The position numbers were made by a program, and so were the translations under genes. From Peromyscus leucopus (lineage: Eukaryota > Chordata > Mammalia > Rodentia > Cricetidae), in assembly GCF_004664715.2 (NCBI RefSeq), contig NC_051068.1, forward strand, positions 14,458,798-14,522,797: DNA of 64,000 nt, in the 5' to 3' direction. Shown piece by piece: positions 46,021-57,535 of this stretch. The notes beneath the pieces are model-generated. The model worked only from the letters and a program-made list of their open reading frames with translations, was not told the origin of the DNA and did not search any database. The stretch's first letter is position 1; each line of letters begins with the position of its first letter.

Positions 46021-47700
46021 TTACCCTGTTTTGCCTAAAATGATAAAAGAAGGTTATAACTAATATAAGAAAAACTATGTAAGTATATACAATAAGTATA
46101 TACAATATATACAGTCAAGAATTACATTAACAATATCCAGTCCATTAACATTTGACAGATTCAGAGAAAATACTCCATTAACTATCCTATTTCGGTGAGT
46201 TCAAAATGAACCTAATTCACTTTCTACCCTAACTTGTACTACCAGCCAAAAATATCTTTTGATGTCTTTCAATCTTATACACTTTACACCTCTTCAGTGA
46301 GTTTCTCTTCTGAATTTCTTGACAAGGAAAACTATAACTATCTAACCTTCAACTCCCTCAGAGACCCGAGAAGGAAATAATATTAACTGAGTAAGCAGGA
46401 AGTACAAACAAGTGACTTTCAAAAATGTGAGAAATGACAAAAACAGCTGGCTGCCTGGACAGTTCCTTCACCCAAGGTTCCTCTGCAACGTTGGGGCATC
46501 CATCTTTGGCCTGCAGGCCTAGCATATCTGACAGACTCATCTGTGAAGCAGGATTTTCTAAAAGGCCTTCCTACTTTGTCTTGGCAAGGTTCAGCAGTCT
46601 TTTCTTTTGGGTCCTGCTTGTCCATTTTGGACAGCATACTGTCAGTAGTTGATGTAAAGGTACATTCTTGCCCAGTGGCTAACTTTTGCCACAAAGAAAG
46701 TTAACTCCATGTGGAGGTTCTTCAATACCCATCATCTTTTCTGAAGCAGGTTGTTGCTGCCAGGAGCAGACATGTCTCATAGTCATTAAAAAAAGAAGAA
46801 GAAAATCTATGTTATTGAAACATCTTAAATGCCATATTCTATAGATCTCTGAAGTGTTTGAAGATGACCTGTCTATCTAAAATATATTTCTGTTTAACCT
46901 TGAACACATACCTAATATGACTACAAGTTTGATTGTAATGACAATTAACTTGTATTTCTTATATCCTAATTATTTGGTAATAATAACTTTCAAGGACTAG
47001 CTATTTGCATTACATTGTTAAATGAGCTGTATAGATACAATACCTTGAACAAGATTAGAAATATATGTACAGCATTTTCTAACAAAATTAATCTCAATTT
47101 GTATCACTATATAAAATTTGTATACAATACACAAAAATTCAATCCAATGTAAAATATTAAAAACTAGTAGTTCTTTCTAAAAGGGATTCAATAATCTACC
47201 TTTTAATCTTATAATATCCATATTCTCTCTTTTTTCTGTTCAGAGTAGATTCAATAATCTACCCTTTATTCTATCATTTCTATATCTTTTTTTCAGAATA
47301 GATTCAATAATTTACCTTTTATCTTATCATATCTATATCCTCTTTTTTTCAGAGTAGATTCAATAATTTATCTCTTATCTATATCTTTTTTCCTTTTTCT
47401 TTTTTTCAAAAAAGAACCCTGAATCTAATCTCCTTGTTTAGATTATTTTTCTGACCATAGTCAATTAACAACTTGTAATCAACTACCTTAAACAATGACA
47501 ATTACCCTTAACCCATTGAAAGACCAAAAATCACCCACCTGCCTCTCACTTGGTTATTGTACTGACATTTTCTCATGTTAATCCTTTGAGAGCTGTGTTC
47601 TCTTAATAGCAGGTGTCTTCTCAGTAGCACATTTTTAAAATTAGAATTCAATAGACCTCCTGAGCCTAGAGCCAGTCTAGGAAAATGGAAGTTGTACCCA
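46021..47700 (-). mobile_element. RMER1-like rodent medium-repetitive body
   Basis: AT-rich, with 'ttgcattacattgttaaatg', 'atacaataccttgaacaaga', 'cattttctaacaaaattaat' and a tandem block at 47185-47410. Phrases match my memory of RMER1-type repeats. It may be the internal region of the element whose LTR lies at 45590-46020. No coding capacity; the 91-codon minus frame at 46419-46694 is unrecognised. Confidence 0.45.
47185..47410 (+). repeat. four-copy imperfect tandem repeat, about 56 bp
   Basis: 'gattcaataat[c/t]tacc' begins at 47185, 47248, 47301 and 47357 (spacing 63, 53, 56), each followed by 'tttta' and 'tatc...' and ending in a T/C run plus 'cagagt'. Confidence 0.88.
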
Positions 47701-49573
47701 TTTGAAAGGCAGACAGGAGGGACTGGTGATCCTTCCCTGTGTCAGGAGTTAAACACCATTACAATAGTATTCGCTGAAGAGACACTTGGGCACAAGCTCA
47801 CAGTGATGGAGCAGCCAAAGAGGATCAGGGCTTGATGAGAGAGAAGGAGTCCTGTTTCCATCTATCTACAAAGCAATTGAGGACGCAGTGAACTTAGATA
47901 TAAATTGTAGACAGAAAGCTGGGACCTGTGTAATAAGCCTTGGTACTAAATGGATTTGGGCATTAACCTCCGCTCTGCTACCACCTGGCTGGTGCTGTGG
48001 TGAGGTGAAGCAACAATCATTGAGACCATTGAAGACTGAACACCTGAGTGTCATCCTTTGTCTCATCCAAGTGAACTCTTGAGCTTTGTTCCTTTGTAGG
48101 GAGACACCCAGTCCTTGGGCTCGTGTGCCAGATTTGGGCATCTCCACATCTGGAAGGAGATGTTTACGTAGAATAGTAACAACTGAGGGGATGTGGCAGC
48201 AACACAGAGTTTGCTTAGCCTGGAGAATCAAGCCTTGAGCTTTGATGCTCAGAATCTCCACTTCTGTAAGATGCTTAAAACAGTTTATCCACTTCCTCTG
48301 CCTGTGTGCATTCCCCATGCTGACTGAGGATTCAGAACTGACTGATGGTCCAGATGCAGATCGCCATAGTTCAGCATCTGAGGAGGCGGCTGAGCCAGTC
48401 CCGGTGATGGGAAGGCTTTGCTGTGGAGTAGACAGCTGAAGGAATGAGAAACCAAGCCATTTGTCATTAGGTGCTTGTAAACAACATAACCCAGGCTCTT
48501 CCAATTAGGAGGGACTCGGCTGGCGCCCCGTTCTGCTGCTCACCAGCCTGGTGGTCTGAACAAGACCTGACTCTCAACTCCCCAAACCCCTTGAATAGTT
48601 CTGGCCTAAATTAAGTACTTATTGTTTGTTGAATACAGGCTGCAGAGTGGCCTCGGTTATTTGTTTCATTTTCTTGTACTGCTGTCGCTTGCAACTGTGG
48701 CTGTAAGTACACAGTCCTTCCTAAGTGAAGTTGTTCCCCATCACTAGCCAGGATATGTGTGCTCCTATCATCCAGGTGCCCGGAAGACTGGCACACAACC
48801 TGTCGTCTTCGCTGTTCCCACCACAGCTTCATATATCCCCTGTCGGGTAATCTAGAAAAGCATGACTTTTACAATTTGTTCCCTGGTTTGGATGATGAAT
48901 GAGATGGCTTAAATCATTTAATTCTCTCAATGGCACCCAAATGGTGACGAATGAATGAATGAATGAAAAGGGTGTCTGACAAATTGTTTGTTGTCACTAA
49001 GGCTTATTTCTCATATAGGTTTGATGGGTCCCCCCACCTCACTCATTATCCAACACACAAAGATAACTATTACAAAGGATGCTCAAAACGCTCGTGGAAG
49101 CTGCCTGGTGCCCTAGCTAGCAATGAGAACCAGGGTATGTCGTTGTTAGATTGGATGCCTTGTGTGATTATGAAGCTGTGCTTGGCTTGCATCCCTCCTC
49201 CATCCCCAGCATGGCTCCCCCTGGCATCCCATTTGCTCCACAGCCACACCATCTTTGTGACAGCTGAGATCCAGCACTGAATCTTCTTTGATACCAACTT
49301 TAAAATATCCATCCAATACCAAAAAATGGACTATTTGATGTCACACAAGTATAAACTTTGAACAATAAAATTTATCTGACTATAGATTTTTTTTAAAGTT
49401 GTACAAAACTGCAAATATATATAGTTCAAGGGGAGGTAATATGCACCCAAAACCCCCCACCCATGTCACCTCTGGTGTTCTTCTCTCCAGGAACAAGTCG
49501 CTTAGACCTCATGCTATCTATGTCCATTTCATAGTCAGTACTTGGAACTTATTGACAGCCAATAATTGAACAA
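47701..49573. other. single-copy DNA; longest non-repeat frame
   Basis: Contains the longest non-repeat open frame of the window, 212 codons on the minus strand (47866-48504). It shows no recognisable domain, signal peptide or splice support. About 6000 stop-delimited frames are expected in 64 kb of both strands, so one of this length by chance is not surprising. A small (GAAT)5 repeat lies at 48947-48966. Confidence 0.45.
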
Positions 49574-49638
49574 GGATGGATGGATGGATGGATGGATGGA
49601 TGGATGGATGGATGGATGGATGATAGATGGATGGATGA
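49574..49638 (+). repeat. (GGAT)n microsatellite
   Basis: About 12 clean GGAT units to 49622, then interrupted units (gatagatggatggatgatc). Confidence 0.96.
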
Positions 49639-49918
49639 TCAGTAGAACGCACTTGAACATTGAGATAAAATCCACTAAGTGCACATTAATGTAAAATGTG
49701 TTGCTAATTACTTGATGGATTCATTCTGTGGCTGTGACAGACACCCAGGTAAACTTTAAAGAGGAAATGTTTGTTTGGGGCCCTGGCCTCAGTCACTCCC
49801 TCTGGTGCTATTGTGTCGATAACCACAGCATGGTGGGATCATGTAGTGGATGAGACTCCTTCCCTGAGATGCTTGCTTCAAGGCTGCACCTTATTTCCTC
49901 CTTAAAATGCAGGTAGAG

Positions 49919-50063
49919 GTGCTCTTCCAGAGGTCCTGAGTTCAATTCCCAGCAACCACATGGTGGCTCACAACCACCTGTAATGAGATCTGGTGCCCTC
50001 TTCTGGCCTGCAGCCATACATGCTGTATACATAATAAATAAGTAAATCTTTAAAAAAAAAAAA
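49919..50063 (+). mobile_element. B2 SINE, 5' truncated
   Basis: 'cttccagaggtcctgagttc', 'cccagcaaccacatggtggc', 'gtaatgagatctggtgccct' and tail 'ataataaataagtaaatctt' identify B2 missing its first 35 or so bases. The left target-site duplicate is 49904-49918; the matching right copy lies beyond the following B1. Confidence 0.93.
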
Positions 50064-50226
50064 ATGCCAGGCGGTGGTGGTGCATGCCTTTAATATCAGC
50101 ACTCGGGAGGCAGAGGCAGGCGGATCTCTGTGAGTTCGAGGCCAGCCTGGTCTACCAAGTGAGTTCCAGGAAAGGCGCAAAGCTACACAAAGAAACCCTG
50201 TCTCGAAAAAAAAAAAAAAAAAAAAA
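50064..50226 (+). mobile_element. B1 SINE, cricetid-type, in the B2 tail
   Basis: 'gccaggcggtggtggtgcat', 'gagttcgaggccagcctggt' and 'ggaaaggcgcaaagctacac', ending in a run of about 25 A. It sits directly in the B2 A-rich tail. The B2-B1 pair is enclosed by 'aaaatgcaggtagag' at 49904-49918 and 50227-50241. Confidence 0.95.
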
Positions 50227-50241
50227 AAAATGCAGGTAGAG

Positions 50242-50684
50242 GGCCAGGCACAGTGACACACAAAGTCAGTGGCCAGAGACGGTAATAGATATTATTGCTG
50301 GGGTGGTTCGCAACATCTCTCAAAGAATTCTAAACACAGGTCAACAGGCCCATTCTGCCAGTAAATGGGCAGAGCACAGACCAGCCCAGAAGGGACCATG
50401 CCACAGTGGGATGCTATGGCCAGAGCTTCTATCACTGTGGGCCCCCAGTTCTGAATGTCTCCTGGTCTCTACTTCTCCCATCCTGCTCAGCATGGAACCG
50501 CTCAACACCCAAGCCTGACCTACAACCAGGTTTTATGAGGTATGAGTGGCAGGTCCTGGGAACAGTCATCCTTAAATTGCCAAGAACTTCACTGTCTGGT
50601 TGGGGAGGCCCTCACCAAGTGGGGCCACTGAGAACCTGGGGTGCCACCACTGGCAGAGAGGCCGGTTCTTTGGGGAGAGGTTGT
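50242..50684. other. no gene seen
   Basis: Single-copy sequence. The 140-codon plus frame (50406-50828) continues into the T/G-rich SINE tail and has no recognisable domain. Confidence 0.5.
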
Positions 50685-50910
50685 TTTGGGTTTTGTTTGT
50701 TTGGTTGGTTGGTTGGTTGGCAGGTAATTGGTTTGGAGTTTTGTTTTTGTAGGATTTTTTTTTTTGTTTTTTGCTTTTTTTGTTTGTTTGTTGTTTTATC
50801 TGAAACAGTGTTTCTTTTGATGTCCTAACTATTCTAGAACTCAGTCTGTAGACCAGGTTAGCTTCAAACTCGGAGATCCACCTGCTTCTGCCTCCTGAGT
50901 CCTGGAGGCT
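50685..50910 (-). mobile_element. B1-type SINE, antisense, with T/G-rich tail complement
   Basis: 50685-50795 is T/G-rich (ttggttggttggttgg, T10, tttgtttgtttg), the complement of an expanded A-rich tail. 50796-50910 holds 'gaacacagtg'-like text (here 'gaaacagtgtttcttttgat'), 'agaccaggttagcttcaaac' and 'ggagatccacctgcttctgc'. Confidence 0.75.
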
Positions 50911-51083
50911 AAGGGGCTGATTCTTAATCCCCAGCAAGTTAATCAACATTCAAAACCAGATCCAGTGGATAATTTAATTTTTAAATGTCTGGAATTAATC
51001 AGTGGTTTGTTTATTAAAATGTGCTATACATGTAAAATATACACTGGAGTTTGAAGACTTAGCTGGAAAAAACTATAATACTT

Positions 51084-51567
51084 CTGTGGTGATATATTGT
51101 GTCCCCCCAAAAAAATTGTGCACCCTAGTAAATTTATCTGAGGTCAGAGAACAGAACAGCCACCAGATATAGAGGCGAGAAAATGGCGCACACACCTTTA
51201 ATCCTAACATTCCGAAGGCAGAGATCAGTCTGGATCTCTGTGAGTTCAAAGCCACACTGGAAACAACCAGGCATGGTGACATGCGCCGTTAATCCCAGGA
51301 AGTGATGGCAGGAAGCAGAAAGGTATATAAGGTGTGAAAACCTGGAACTAGAGCTGGTTAAACTTTCAGGCTTTTAGCAGCAGTTCAGCTGAGATCCATT
51401 TGGATGAGGATGCAGAGGCTTCCAGTCTGAGGAAACAGGATCAGCTGAGAAGTTCCCGAGGTGAAGTTAGCTGTGGCTGGTTCTGGTTCTCTGATCTTTC
51501 AGCATTCATCCCAATACCTGGCTCCAGGTTTGTTTTATTAATAAGACCTTTTAAGATTCATGCTACA
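51084..51567 (+). mobile_element. LTR-like rodent repeat with B1-like core, sense
   Basis: Starts 'tgtggtgatatattgtgtcc' and ends 'aagattcatgctaca' (TG...CA). Contains 'cacacacctttaatcctaac', 'gtgagttcaaagccacactg', 'gaaaggtatataaggtgtga' and 'ctctgatctttcagcattca'. Same family and order as the reverse complement of 45590-46020. Confidence 0.65.
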
Positions 51568-51613
51568 TACCTCACTATATTTTATTCTGATTACATACTA
51601 AGTTTACATATTT

Positions 51614-51706
51614 GGGCCAGGTGTGATGGTGCACGCCTTTATTCCTAGCTCTAGGGAGGCGGGACAGGCAGATCTCTGAGTTTGAGGCCAGCCTGGTTCT
51701 CTGAAT
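51614..51706 (+). mobile_element. B1 SINE, 3' truncated
   Basis: 'ggccaggtgtgatggtgcac', 'gcctttattcctagctctag' and 'gtttgaggccagcctggttc'; the 3' third is missing. Confidence 0.85.
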
Positions 51707-52955
51707 CCGAGACTGCGTGTGTCATCCCCTCTTTCACTGTGTACATTCTACTAAAAGGTCTCATTTTAATTCACAGTATCAAGCCTTAACACATGATACT
51801 ATCCCTCAAGTTAATCTACCCCGTTCCTAACTGTGTAGTAAGTACACAGTGGACTGAGGGTGTGGGACAAACTTACCAGCTTGCTCAGTTGACTTTCTCA
51901 TGCAGCCCAGGCCCAGCTGCCCAGAAGACACTTAGTGGGAAGGCCTGGGAAGAAGACTTCCTTGCTATGCTGGTCATCCGCACGGGAGTGGACTCTCCAT
52001 CCACCACGCTAATGGGGAGAGAGCCATGTTCAGGAAGAAGGGGGCCATCGCGGCTTGTTTCTTAGGAAACCCACCTTCTTTTCTGAGCCTCTTGTCTCGT
52101 GTGTCAAGTGGCCTCACACCACACACATCACAGGAATGTCTAGCTTTGTGTTTGCAGTCATGATGCTAGCAGCTATCCTCCTAATGTGAGACTGCTGTGC
52201 ATCTGTGAGCAGACAAGCAGAAAAGGATCACGGCTCTAACCGACTGCCAACAACGATGAAAACTTTAAATGTGCTCATAGCCCTGGGCCACAGGTCCTGC
52301 TCAGCTTCTTACTGCTCATTATGACCCACGTACCCAGGCCTCACCGACTCCCCCAAGCGCTGGCCATACACATGCCTTTCCTGCTGTCTTTGGTTAATTT
52401 CCCCAGTATTTTCTCCAAAGGGCCCACATTTTCTCTTGTGATCATTTTCTCCACACTTAGCCCTTCCTTTTTATAAAATAAAGAATCTTACCCATTCCCA
52501 CCCACGGCAGGCATTAAACCCCTGTGAACACTGAGTACAGTTTTGTGCTTGTCCACACTCTCTGGAACACGAGGTAAACCTACTCCGGCTAATTAGGAGC
52601 AACTTGAACACATGTCAGCGGCTATAACTGTTCTTTTTGAAAGGGACCCATTTTGTCCTTTTCAATGAGCCTCAGGAAAGAGCTTTGCTTCTCCATGTCC
52701 CACGGTCCCAGCCCTGGAGTTCGTTCCTTCCATGACTTTAGGGGCACAGTCAAATTGCTGCTGTGTGCTGTGATCTTGGCTCGACTTCCGAGCAAGAATT
52801 CAGTCCTTTTTTCCAACTCCATAATGTTTCCTGTCTTTTATTTTTTCAATCCCATTTTACCCAAATGCATTCCTTCTTAAGTGAAGCTTCCTCCTATTCC
52901 CCATGGTTTATTTTTTGAGGGAGATATTTCTCATTTTCTAATTTAAAAAAATTAA
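51707..52955. other. single-copy DNA, no gene seen
   Basis: 52530-52870 is a repeat-free block with 'ccggctaattagg' (52583-52596; homeodomain-like TAATTA core). Frames are under 95 codons and domain-free. Confidence 0.45.
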
Positions 52956-52959
52956 ACAT

Positions 52960-53130
52960 TTATTTAGTGTGTGTTTATGTGTGTGAGTGTGTTAGCGCAT
53001 GCATGTACCTATGTGCAAACGTCATGTTATATGTGGAGGTCAGAGGGCCATGTGGGTCCTGGAGACTGAAATTAGATCACCAGGTTTGGTGGCAGGTACC
53101 TCTATCCACGGACCCATCTCAATGGCCCAG
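52960..53130 (-). mobile_element. tRNA-derived SINE, antisense
   Basis: TG-rich lead-in, 'gtggaggtcagagggccatg', 'gtgggtcctggagactgaaa', 'cccatctcaatggccc' in antisense order. Confidence 0.7.
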
Positions 53131-53131
53131 A

Positions 53132-53352
53132 TACATTTCTTTCCCTTTCTAATGTGTCTATGGGTATTTTGCCTGCATGTATCTCTGTGCACCACAGTGT
53201 GCCCAGTGCTGGTGGAGGCCAGAAGGTGTCAGATACCCTGGACTAGAGTTACAGACATTTGTGATCCACAATGTGGGTACTGGAAATTTAACCCCAGTCC
53301 TCTGGAAGAGCAGCAAGTGCTCTGAATTGTTGAGCCTTCTCTCCAGCCCAGA
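53132..53352 (-). mobile_element. B3 SINE, antisense
   Basis: 'tggtggaggccagaaggtgt', 'gactagagttacagacattt', 'ccagtcctctggaagagcag' and 'gttgagccttctctccagcc' give a near full-length antisense B3. Confidence 0.85.
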
Positions 53353-53796
53353 GCTGTTTCTTCTGAGGAGGCTTCCCAGAGTCTAGGATGGGCACGTTCC
53401 AATGGAGTTTGACGGGACCAGCTACGTAGTCTGTGTGCCCCAGGAGAAACTGGAAAGGCAAGGATCTTCTACTTTAAAAATATGAGTTAGAATTTCAAGA
53501 CAGTAACAAGAGAACAATATTAAGCAGGTGCAGGCTCTGGGGGACAGCATGGACCCCCACAGTGTGAGCAGTCCTCTAACATTAATGCAAACGGAATTGG
53601 CTCACCCCATCAACCAGGTTGCCTTTGGTAATCGAGTCAACAGGCTTTTATTAGATGCACATAGTATTACTCTTTCACAACTTGGAGTTGTGATTCGGTT
53701 ACTCTATGTAGATCTTCTTGTATGTAGGAGTTGCGCAGGTGTGAGATGCACTCACAGAAGTGTAAAGACTGCTGGCGCTCCTTGGGCACCTTGGCT
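53353..53796. other. no gene seen
   Basis: Single-copy; frames up to 90 codons, partly overlapping the next SINE. Confidence 0.45.
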
Positions 53797-53970
53797 TTGA
53801 CACAAGGTCTCTCACGAGTGTGAAGCTCACCTGTAGACTGGTTGTCAGTGTCTCTGCTTCCCAATTGTACCGTGGCGCTTGGCTTTTTAACACGAGCTTC
53901 GGCATTGAACTCAGGTCTTCACGCTGGCAAGGCCAGCACATTGCCAGCTGAGCATCTCTCTAGCCTCTTC
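53797..53970 (-). mobile_element. B4-type SINE, antisense
   Basis: 'gacacaaggtctctcacgag', 'attgaactcaggtcttcacg' and 'ctgagcatctctctagcctc' in antisense order. Confidence 0.62.
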
Positions 53971-54888
53971 CTGTGCACTGTCCGATGCCTTTTCTTCTTC
54001 AGCCAGTATCGCTTTGGCTTTGAGTCGTTAAGATTAATAGAACTTTTAAGGAAAGCAGAGTTCTCATGTGGTCATATTTTAATGATAGCATTGAACCAGA
54101 ACTTACATTTACTGTGATTTCGTTTGTTAATATGTACATATATAATGTTGTGAGTTTTAAAGCCTAAAACACCAGAAAGGCATAAACACAAGAGTGAGTA
54201 GTCTGGTGAAATCCTGGACCGATTTCCTGCATGTTTGGGGGCAGCTTGCAGTATCTCAATTGATTGTAAAATATATTTAATGCTAATCTGATGGCATCAT
54301 TACAGGGCCTTGTGTTCTTACATGCATATTTTCGGACCTTTCTCCTCCTCCACCTAGGCTAGCCACCACTTAACCCGGCGGGGAGCTGAGTTTCCCTGCT
54401 TATCTGCTAGGCTGGGGAAGAGGAGTGGTGTTGATTTTGCTGTATGTGGCCAATTATCTTGACCTTTATGATAGATCAGGCTGTGGAGGGACCAGGAAGC
54501 CGAGTTTCCCTCCTGTTTCCATCTCCTCCTCAGAGTGAGGCACACAGTGATCGCGACGGTTTGTGGTCTCACATTCCACTCCCCGGCAATGCACATCTTG
54601 AGACACCGTGATTAGCATCCCTAATTCCTAAAAATTGACTGCCTTGTTATAACTAGAGAGCTGTCGCCTAAAATACTTCCCCTGCTGTTGGAAAGGGTAT
54701 TATTTTAGTGCCCTGGGGATAGGAAAAGTTTTCAACTCACCAGTGCAGGGATTAGTTTTATTTTAAAGTATTTAAAGTATTTTAGATAACTTGGCTAAGA
54801 AGGAGCCAAGTTCATCGGCCTCCCAGGAACCTTTACAGATGTATTCTAAATCCTTATCTGACAACAACCTATTAAAAATGCACATAGC
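53971..54888. other. no gene seen
   Basis: Single-copy sequence with no long frame. Confidence 0.5.
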
Positions 54889-55049
54889 AGGGCTGGAGAG
54901 ACAGCTCAGCAAGGAAAAGGTGCTTGCTGCCAAGCCTGATGACCTGAGTGCGATCCCCTGGAGTCTGCGTAGTAGAAGGAAGAGAAGAGAAAGGGAGTCA
55001 TGACACCTACACTGTTGCACATGCTACACACATGTGTGTGTACACATGC

Positions 55050-55105
<56 letters not shown>
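54889..55105 (+). mobile_element. tRNA-derived SINE with (CA)n tail
   Basis: 'gggctggagagacagctcag', 'cttgctgccaagcctgatga', 'cctgagtgcgatcccctgga', then a CA tract at 55049-55104 with one AAA interruption. Confidence 0.82.
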
Positions 55106-55109
<4 letters not shown>

Positions 55110-55566
55110 AATGTTAATGCACATCACCCTATGTATCTGCCCACCAAGCTCTGACTCCTGAACACATTAGGAAAATCAGCATGTTTCTGCATCTGACAAA
55201 CGTGGAGGATGGTTTCATTTGGACAAATAATTTCCAGTTTGAGTAGGATGGCTGCCTGAATCATCTTGACTTAATCATACATCTACTGACCTTGTTCTTC
55301 GTGCCCCTGTCCACAAAGCAAATAAAGGCACTTCTCTTTACTGATTGAATATTCATAATTGCTTATAACAACTCTAGAGAGAAGCATAATTCCATGACTA
55401 AACTCAGATTAAGATTTTATCTTCAGGAGGCTACCTGTCCTTTAGGTGATCCTAGTCATTTCTTCTTCTCATGGAACAAGTGAGGCCAGTCTGTGTTTAA
55501 ACAGAGGCTGAATCACACAGCAAGCATGATGAATAGGTTTTACAAAATGATAAGAACATTGAATTG
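55106..55566. other. no gene seen
   Basis: Single-copy sequence. Confidence 0.5.
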
Positions 55567-55890
55567 AGGCTGGAGAGATGGTTTAGTCTGGAGAGAGCTT
55601 GCAATACAAGGGTGAGAACTTCAGTTTGATCCCATAAACCTTTAAAAAAAAAAAAGCCCATCATAGTGGTACACACTTGTAATCCCAGGGCTGAGGGGGT
55701 GGAGCATGGAGTTTCCCTGGGGCCTTAGGGTGAGTTCTAGGACAGTGAGAGGTTCTATCTTTAAATTTAAAGAACTAAAAAAGGTGACCAGCTCCTGAGA
55801 CAGGACACTGATGTTGTCCTCTGGCTTCCACACATGTGTGGCATGAGAACTGTACACACATGAATATGTACACAGGAACATGGACACATA
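55567..55890 (+). mobile_element. B4-type SINE, sense
   Basis: 'aggctggagagatggtttag', A12 near 55643, 'acacacttgtaatcccaggg', 'ggacagtgagaggttctatc' and 'tcctctggcttccacacatg' run in sense order over about 320 bases. Confidence 0.75.
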
Positions 55891-56627
55891 CACATTCAAT
55901 TAGCTACTCAATTCTCTTAACGTAGTTAGATAAGGTCCCTGGACTTCTCAGTGGCACTTGGCACTTTCAGTCTTAACCTGTGAGCCCATGAAGTGAAGCC
56001 ATGTGGCCAGAACGGATGAGGGACTCACTGTCTTCCATGACACCATTAGTAAAAGCTGGAATCAGAGAATTCCATCATAGTTCAATGAAAGAAACTCCCC
56101 TTCCCAAGTCTATTGGTTTTGTTTCGGTTTGGGTTTTTTCCTTTTTGTTTTTAAGGGAAATTCTTAGATATGGGGAAAACAAGATTGCAATGGGTCAAAC
56201 GTCACAGTCACCTTTTTAAAAGTTTGCTTCTGTGTTCTCCCTGGAGGAGGGGTCACCTGACTGTCTAACCCAAGGGACAACTACTGTGCTCATAGTCCTT
56301 GATGCAAGTTGCTGGCTTCCTGGTTGTGCCCATAACTCATCGGCACTTCCCATGAAACAGCAGAAGTTTGTTAACTTGGGTGATGGTTCTGCGGGTTCAG
56401 GTCATAGGCTTCCGCGCAGACACACACTGGTACACATTAGAGACAGGTCATCAGACAAAGGCAGCCTGTTCTTAAAGATGTGCTCACTGCATTTGCATTC
56501 CTTGGAGTTGGGGTGAAGGAAAGATATCTGAATAAGACCCTGGATCCTTAACAAACAGTGCAGCCCCAAAGCCAGGGGTGCTGTTGGCCACTGCATAAGA
56601 AGAAAAAAACAGCTAGCTGGGGTTGGG
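55891..56627. other. no gene seen
   Basis: Single-copy sequence; plus frame 56232-56516 (94 codons) is domain-free. Confidence 0.5.
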
Positions 56628-56912
56628 GGTGCTGGGGACATGGCTCATCTGTGTCTGCCACACAAGCATGAGGAGCCGACTCTGGATTGCTAGAATACCC
56701 AGAAATGCTGGCTGGGTGTGGTGACCCACCTGAAGTCCAGTGCTGGGAACAAGGAGACATCATCCCAAGAGCAACTGGCTAGTTGCATTGGTGAGCTCTG
56801 AGTTCAATTGACAGACCCTGTCTCTATAAATAAGGTAATCAAAGAAGATTCCAAAACTCAGGCTGGGGCCTCCACAGGCATTGCACCAGAACACACTCTT
56901 GAACATGCATGC

Positions 56913-56957
<45 letters not shown>
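56628..56957 (+). mobile_element. B4-type SINE with (CA)19 tail
   Basis: 'gctggggacatggctcatct', 'gccacacaagcatgaggagc', 'gctggctgggtgtggtgacc', 'gacagaccctgtctctataa' and pure CA at 56919-56956. Confidence 0.78.
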
Positions 56958-56958
<1 letters not shown>

Positions 56959-57002
56959 GAAAAGGGAGTAATTATGAAAATAATTTAGAGCCCCAGAGAT
57001 TC

Positions 57003-57215
57003 TTGGTCCAGGGACGTGGCTCAGTTGGTAGAGTGTTCATCTAACACACAGGAAGTCCTGAGTTCTAGCATCAATCCCATGTGAGCCAGGCTTGGGAATT
57101 CCTCTCTCTAATCCCAACACTTAGGCAGCAGAAGCAGGGGAATAGGTTCAAGGTCATCCTCAGCTGTGTAGTGAGCTTGAGGCCAGCTCAGGCCACAGGA
57201 GACCCTAGGACGGAC
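57003..57215 (+). mobile_element. B4 SINE (ID head + B1 body)
   Basis: ID-like head 'gacgtggctcagttggtaga' and 'gcatcaatcccatgtgagcc', then a B1-like body 'ctctaatcccaacacttagg', 'gtgagcttgaggccagctca'. Confidence 0.76.
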
Positions 57216-57322
57216 CTGGATGGGGGCAGGTATATAAAGGTTTCTGAGTGTTTCTGAGCTATAGGAAGAAAAACATCTGGGAAATAACCTTATATCCAAA
57301 TCTTTTAGGGACTAGCTTCAAG

Positions 57323-57487
57323 GGCTGGGAGATGGCTCCATCAGCAAAAGGCTTTCTGGGCAAACCTGGGGACATGAATTCTGTCTCCAACACCCAAATA
57401 AAAAGGCCAGATATAAGCTTGTAATCCTAGCGCACACACGCACCTTCGCATACTCATACATGTACACACAGGCACACCTACACAAAA

Positions 57488-57534
<47 letters not shown>
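57323..57534 (+). mobile_element. tRNA-derived SINE with (CA)22 tail
   Basis: 'gggctgggagatggctccat', 'ggggacatgaattctgtctc', 'agcttgtaatcctagcgcac', then CA-rich to 57490 and pure CA to 57533. Confidence 0.72.

Positions 57535-57535
<1 letters not shown>

Noticed and set aside
47866..48504. 212-codon minus-strand open frame
   Set aside because: Longest non-repeat frame, but no domain, signal peptide or splice context, and a frame this long is within chance for 64 kb read in six frames.
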